Below are positions 8,686 to 11,854 of a DNA stretch of 11,854 nucleotides, in pieces. Positions within the stretch are counted from its first letter, which is position 1. Each line of letters starts with the position of its first letter. The position numbers and the translations under genes were made by a program. The stretch is taken from NCBI GenBank assembly GCA_028565635.1, contig JAOXYB010049758.1, positions 1 through 11,854 on the forward strand, written 5' to 3'. This DNA is from Phoronis ovalis (lineage: Eukaryota > Phoronida > Phoronidae). The notes under the pieces are model-generated. The model did not search any database, had not been told where the DNA came from, and saw only the letters and a program-made list of their open reading frames with translations.

Positions 8686-9784
8686 TCAGCGTACTGCTTG
8701 ATTCTTGCCTACTGTAGGCGTATTTGCAATCTTAGACAATTCATATCCACAGCAGCATCTGCAAATGCTCAACATTTTGCTTACAAATCTCTTGAAAACT
8801 TTCTTCAGAGCATCATCGCGACTGATGAAGATAACAGGTTCGAAAATAGAATCCAAATTTAACAGACAAAGTGTGACACGACTCCAGTAAATGATGAATT
8901 CGTTATTGTTTAACATGGACTGACTCCACTCAGCTCCTTTTGCAATGCAAGCGCTGATGCTTAGGGGATACCAACAAACAGCGAATAACAGCATGATCAT
9001 AACAACAGTAAAAGCACTTTTACGTAACTTTTCGATTTTAATTTGAGATGTTTTTAGTAAACCAACCTGTTTTCTAATTTTTTGAAAAATCACTGCATAC
9101 ATTGCTGACATTATAATTAATGATATTATAGCAAGCGCCGCAGTAATTAATATTATTGCGTTCAATATCTCTGTATACACTGAAGCTCCCATCGTTAAAC
9201 TCAAAGCAGCCAATGGAGTACACGCAACAAGCACAAAGAGCCACAAAATGAATACCAACAGGCGAACACGATATACTGTGACAATCACTTTATATTTCAG
9301 CGGTTTCCAAACAGCAATGAACACATCCATGGTCATGAAGATTAAACTTGTTATTTCTATGATAGCCACGGCTTGAAATATAATTAAAAATAAAAAAGTC
9401 TGTATTGTGGTCTCTCTTTTAATAACATAACCGTATATGGCATAGCGTAGATTGCTTGATAAAACAACAGAGCAGTTGTTCTCTAATTCAAGTACATTAT
9501 CGTTACTCAAATATGAAAGATTTATACCAAAAATGTCAGCGCTAAATGAGGAAATTGCTGCTATCAAAGGTGACAACGTGAGAATAAAATTCGAACTTGC
9601 CAAACTCAGAAATAGGTACGTCTTAGGCTTTTTATGTTGAATCAAGAGTAAACCTGTGATAGTTGCGATATTAATTAGAAAGCCAAATATTATTATTGCA
9701 AGTAATACTACATCCGTAATAAAAAACGGATAATCAAAACAACAAAGTAGTATCACTACCGTTGATTGTTACGGATTCATTCAT
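8686..9784 (-). pseudogene. Class A-like 7TM receptor, intronless, frameshifted near its N-terminus
   Basis: From 9756 to the TGA at 8688-8686 one frame is open for 356 codons, but it begins with GTG just after an in-frame TAA. A natural start lies in the next frame: ATG at 9784 gives MNESVTINGSDTTLLF, a typical receptor N-terminus with glycosylation sequons, which hits TGA at 9736. Dropping one T of the run at 9736-9739 joins it to DYPFFITDVV, giving about 365 residues. Seven hydrophobic segments lie near residues 15-39, 47-69, 118-142, 165-187, 197-224, 249-272 and 289-311 of the 356. Asn29 (1.50), Trp172 (4.50) and CWYP (261-264) are kept. Signature sites are altered: Asn56 at 2.50, DVF for DRY, Ser at 5.50, EPVIF for NPxxY, and no Cys at 3.25. 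A CRCCC cluster after helix 8 could be palmitoylated. Ligand unknown. Pseudogene or divergent receptor with a base-call error. Confidence 0.75.
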
Positions 9785-10274
9785 CGATAGAATGAAACAA
9801 GCAACAGATAATTCGAGATGCACGCTATTTTGGTGATAAGGGATGATGACACAGGAATCTTGAAGGATCGAGTGTTTGAGTTTTTAGTTTTTCTAGGGTC
9901 TCTCAGACGATATTCTTGGATCTCAGAATGTAAAAAGCGTTACCTGTACCAATCAATTCTACATATGCGACAAAACCGGACAGCTAGGTTCCTACAAGTT
10001 AGTCCACTACTTTTATTCCTCTATTTTTACAGGTCTGCGTAATTGTAGCTAGATGCTATATAGGCAAACAAACATGATGAACATATAATTACTTAATTTA
10101 ATACAATATTTAACACAGCAGTATTTAAATGTAAATGAATGATTATATACACATTTATGATTATACGAATGTTTATATATGCTTTTATATACACGTTTAA
10201 TCAGAGTGTACTGATTAAGAAATTTCCATCAAAGCACCCATATTCGTTTTGCAATTATAATATTTCCCTGAAAA
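9785..10274. other. Non-coding stretch upstream of the receptor
   Basis: Holds the presumed promoter side of the receptor. A 74-codon plus-strand frame at 9818-10042 has no recognisable motif and no matching splice structure, and I do not call it a gene. The rest, 10043-10274, is AT-rich with TATATA and TTTATATA words but no assignable element. Confidence 0.5.
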
Positions 10275-10620
10275 ATGTAATCAATATTTCTTAGCATTCA
10301 TTGTTTAATGACTGTCATGTAGCTAGTGGTGCATGAAATAGTTTCTTGTATCTTTACCAAATATCTGAACTTTGCTTTAAAACTAACAGAGCACATCAAA
10401 ACGAATTTCTCTACCGTTACAATTCAACTTTGTTCAGTATTCAATAAATGCTTCATTACCACTTGGAAACCAATTTCAAAATATGTACCAACTGTGTCAC
10501 GTACAGGAAAAGATATTTTATTTTTGTTCCAATGAAAACATGTCTTGTCCATAACTCGCGGTTCTATTATAGGTCCGGGTTATAAATGTCTATTAATTCT
10601 ATCAGTGATATTTATAGTAC
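10275..10620 (-). repeat. Direct repeat, right copy (second first-exon region)
   Basis: Same orientation as 5612-6010 and about 4.6 kb away, with the receptor between the two copies. It shares the intron-side block TGACTGTCATGTAG, the exon bases from CCTGTA to the donor, and a 5' block near CTTGTCC...TATTA and TGATATTT. The non-coding parts have drifted with indels far more than the exon. Ends are approximate. Confidence 0.7.
10460..10552 (-). CDS. Second copy of the Tan/AAT-family first exon (exon 1')
   Basis: Starting at the ATG 10552-10550, one open frame of 31 codons ends at donor CAAGTG|GTAATG in phase 0, as exon 1 of gene A does. It begins MDKTCFHWNKNKIS and continues FPVRDTVGTYFEIGFQV. 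Over the 16 shared codons, 11 are identical, two differ silently (Gly, Phe) and three change the residue (Leu/Arg, Val/Ile, Thr/Val). The ATG used by gene A is ATA here, and the acceptor in front of gene A exon 1 has no counterpart, so the upstream ATG would be needed. The nearest compatible next exon on this strand is gene A exon 2 at 3718. It may be an alternative first exon of gene A or a relic of a lost middle paralogue. Confidence 0.55.
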
Positions 10621-11188
10621 TAATCATTACTATATTACTGGAAAACGTTATAACTGACCCTTTTTTTACAAGGCGAGGCTGTGATTTAGTTGCTTAATAA
10701 CCTGCACCATCCTCTAGTACGAAAAATTGACCAATAAGAAACAGCGTGTTAAACTTCTAACGCTAGAGTCAACCAGTATTCATACACACGCTGCTTTTGA
10801 TCACTTTTACAGCTGATATCAGGTACACGCAGGTTTTTAACAGAATGTAGTTCAGTATATATGGAAAACACAGTGGTTTGGTGACTGATTACTGTTATTA
10901 TGACATTTTAATTCTTTTGCTATGTTTCGGGATCTTCTCATTTTAACAAATCTTCGATTTCTTCGGGGGTTTTTAAGCCGATCTTCGCATCTTCGTTTAA
11001 TTACACATATCCACTGTCTATACTAATGTGCCTATGCTAGTAATTACGTAACTTAAAACGCATATTTATATAATTTAAAACGCTTACATTAAAGAAGATA
11101 AGATCCATTTGAAACCAACAACTCCATTATGAACATTTGTTAATTTTAGACGTGAATTTATCAACATATTTTTCCACCAACGTCACAA
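10621..11188. other. Non-coding stretch between exon 1' and gene B
   Basis: Contains the presumed upstream region of exon 1' and the 3' flank of gene B. An inverted CCAAT word (CCAAT at 10730-10734 on the plus strand) and TATATA near 10856-10861 are present, but neither is positioned clearly enough to call a promoter. No exon of the family is seen here. Confidence 0.45.
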
Positions 11189-11194
11189 TTTATT
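11189..11194 (-). promoter_or_regulatory. Likely polyadenylation signal of gene B
   Basis: AATAAA on the minus strand, 60 bases after the TAA of gene B. It is the first canonical hexamer downstream, and its position fits a short 3' UTR. Confidence 0.45.
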
Positions 11195-11253
11195 GCGCAT
11201 ACGTACATAACCATAGCTAATATAACAATTGTTTGTAAACTGCCTGTGATTTC

Positions 11254-11360
11254 TTAGAAAACCTTTCCGCTAGGAATAGAGAATGTCGCAGATAGGTTCT
11301 TGTCCTCTTTGGGATTTCCTGCATAAACCTCCATCACGTCTCTTTTAAGATCGAAAATAG
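11254..11360 (-). CDS. Gene B terminal exon with stop codon
   Basis: Enters in phase 1 after TTCATTTTTACAG, and codes for 34 residues and TAA. The IFDLKRDVMEVYAGNPKED run is the standard end of the Ntn domain in this family. The tail SATFSIPSGKVF is short with no targeting signal that I can recognise. Confidence 0.85.
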
Positions 11361-11737
11361 CTGTAAAAATGAACAAAAATACAGCAATTAAGATATCTTT
11401 AATAGGTAGTTTTGGCGTAACCACGTCTTGCATTCATTCTTACAAATGAATGTTTCGTTTTATTTAGAAATGGATACTTAGTTTGGAAAAAGTTCGAATT
11501 TTGCTCTGCAAAAGGTTTAGTATTTGGCAACTGTTACCCGTTGCTACAGTGGTACTATGATCGGTGCTTCTGTCTATACGAAAGAAAGGATGCTCTTTGT
11601 TGCTTTCATCTCCAAGAATATTTCGAATGTCTTGAATAGTCTGGGGTTCTGTGTGCTTCTCTAAGTAATCATGTCGGGAAATGGAGCTGACGTAGTGCAC
11701 ATTCTGTTCGTTCTGTTCGAGAATGAAGCGCCTGTAA
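11254..11737 (-). CDS. Gene B: Tan/AAT-family paralogue, last two exons only
   Basis: Two exons, 11737-11538 and 11360-11254, give the C-terminal about 102 residues of the same protein family as gene A, ending at TAA (11256-11254). Seen: YRRFILEQ, then VHYVSSISRHDYLEK, DIRNILGDESN, FFRIDRSTDH, TVAT, and after the intron IFDLKRDVMEVYAGNPKED. These fit the family's C-terminal pattern of SS-x-x-R, D-(I/L)-R-x-ILGD, TVATx-(I/V)FDL and a final (V/M)EVYxGNP. The first exon enters in phase 2, exactly the phase in which gene A exon 8 leaves, so the two genes share intron positions and arose by tandem duplication. The upstream exons lie beyond 11854; 11738-11854 is intron. No damage is visible in this part. 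Confidence 0.85.
11538..11737 (-). CDS. Gene B penultimate exon
   Basis: Two hundred bases, entering in phase 2 after TTAATTATTTTCAG and leaving in phase 1 at GCAACGG|GTAACA. It holds 66 full codons. The SSISRH segment and the DIRNILGD helix are the family landmarks. A competing acceptor six bases further (TTACAG|GCG) keeps the frame, and would only drop two residues. Confidence 0.85.
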
Positions 11738-11854
11738 CTGAAAATAATTAATCAACTAATATTTGTCATATGCGTGTTGGTGTACTATAGTTCAAAGGCT
11801 ATGTCTTTAATATTTTGTCTGAGCGACAGGTAAACGATGATGACATCATATATA

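Noticed and set aside
8513-9640. Plus-strand open frames at 8513-8701, 8705-8890 and 9452-9640
   Set aside because: The second and third are antisense shadows of the receptor, and the first sits in its 3' flank. None shows a motif or splice context.
8686-9756. Receptor as a biogenic amine receptor partnered with the amine hydrolase genes
   Set aside because: Attractive by context, but the position expected for the amine-binding Asp (3.32) is Phe127, so the sequence gives no support.
9818-10042. 74-codon plus-strand open frame upstream of the receptor
   Set aside because: Low-complexity ending, no recognisable domain and no conserved copy in the window; length is expected by chance.
11838-11850. 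CRE-like palindrome ATGATGACATCAT at the right edge
   Set aside because: It lies in an intron of gene B at the window end; a single short palindrome is not enough to call a regulatory site.
1-11854. Bacterial or phage accessory system, CRISPR array, tRNA or rRNA genes
   Set aside because: No direct-repeat spacer pattern, cloverleaf or rRNA-like sequence was seen, and the intron structure is that of an animal nuclear genome.

Overview
The window is animal nuclear DNA, AT-rich, from an invertebrate that I cannot place to phylum. The support is a gene split into short exons (57 to 200 bases) joined by GT-AG introns, a 7TM receptor reading frame, and long non-coding stretches. There are no operons, ribosome binding sites or prokaryotic gene spacing. 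Nearly all supported coding sequence is on the minus strand, so genes read from right to left.

The main content is a head-to-tail pair of paralogous genes of the Tan / acyl-CoA:6-aminopenicillanic-acid acyltransferase (AAT, peptidase C45) family of self-processing Ntn hydrolases. The best-known animal member, Drosophila Tan, releases biogenic amines from their beta-alanyl conjugates. Gene A (5912 to 73) contributes eight exons coding for about 287 residues, with the Gly-Cys autocleavage site (Cys109) and a downstream Asp127. Its 3' end lies beyond base 1. Gene B (11737 to 11254) contributes only its last two exons. The intron phase after A exon 8 equals the phase entering B's penultimate exon, so together they outline a complete protein of about 389 residues.

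Two stray copies of family exons are not in any plain gene model. One is a second first exon with flanks (10552 to 10460), and its reading frame and splice donor are intact. The other is a 52-base antisense copy of the end of exon 7 with its donor (1279 to 1330, plus strand), inside intron 5 of gene A.

Between the two first-exon copies lies an intronless class A-like 7TM receptor (about 9784 to 8686). Its natural start is cut off by a one-base shift in a T run, and most class A signature residues are altered. This suggests a pseudogene or a very divergent receptor.

Other regions: 7030-7565 is a diverged 135-base tandem array; 7588-7621 a small palindrome; 7744-8034 an A-rich Lys-coding stretch full of stops; 820-872 and 8041-8095 are AT-rich simple sequence. 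Intron 1 of gene A (3719-5855), 5926-7029, 9785-10274 and 10621-11188 show no coding signal I can support.
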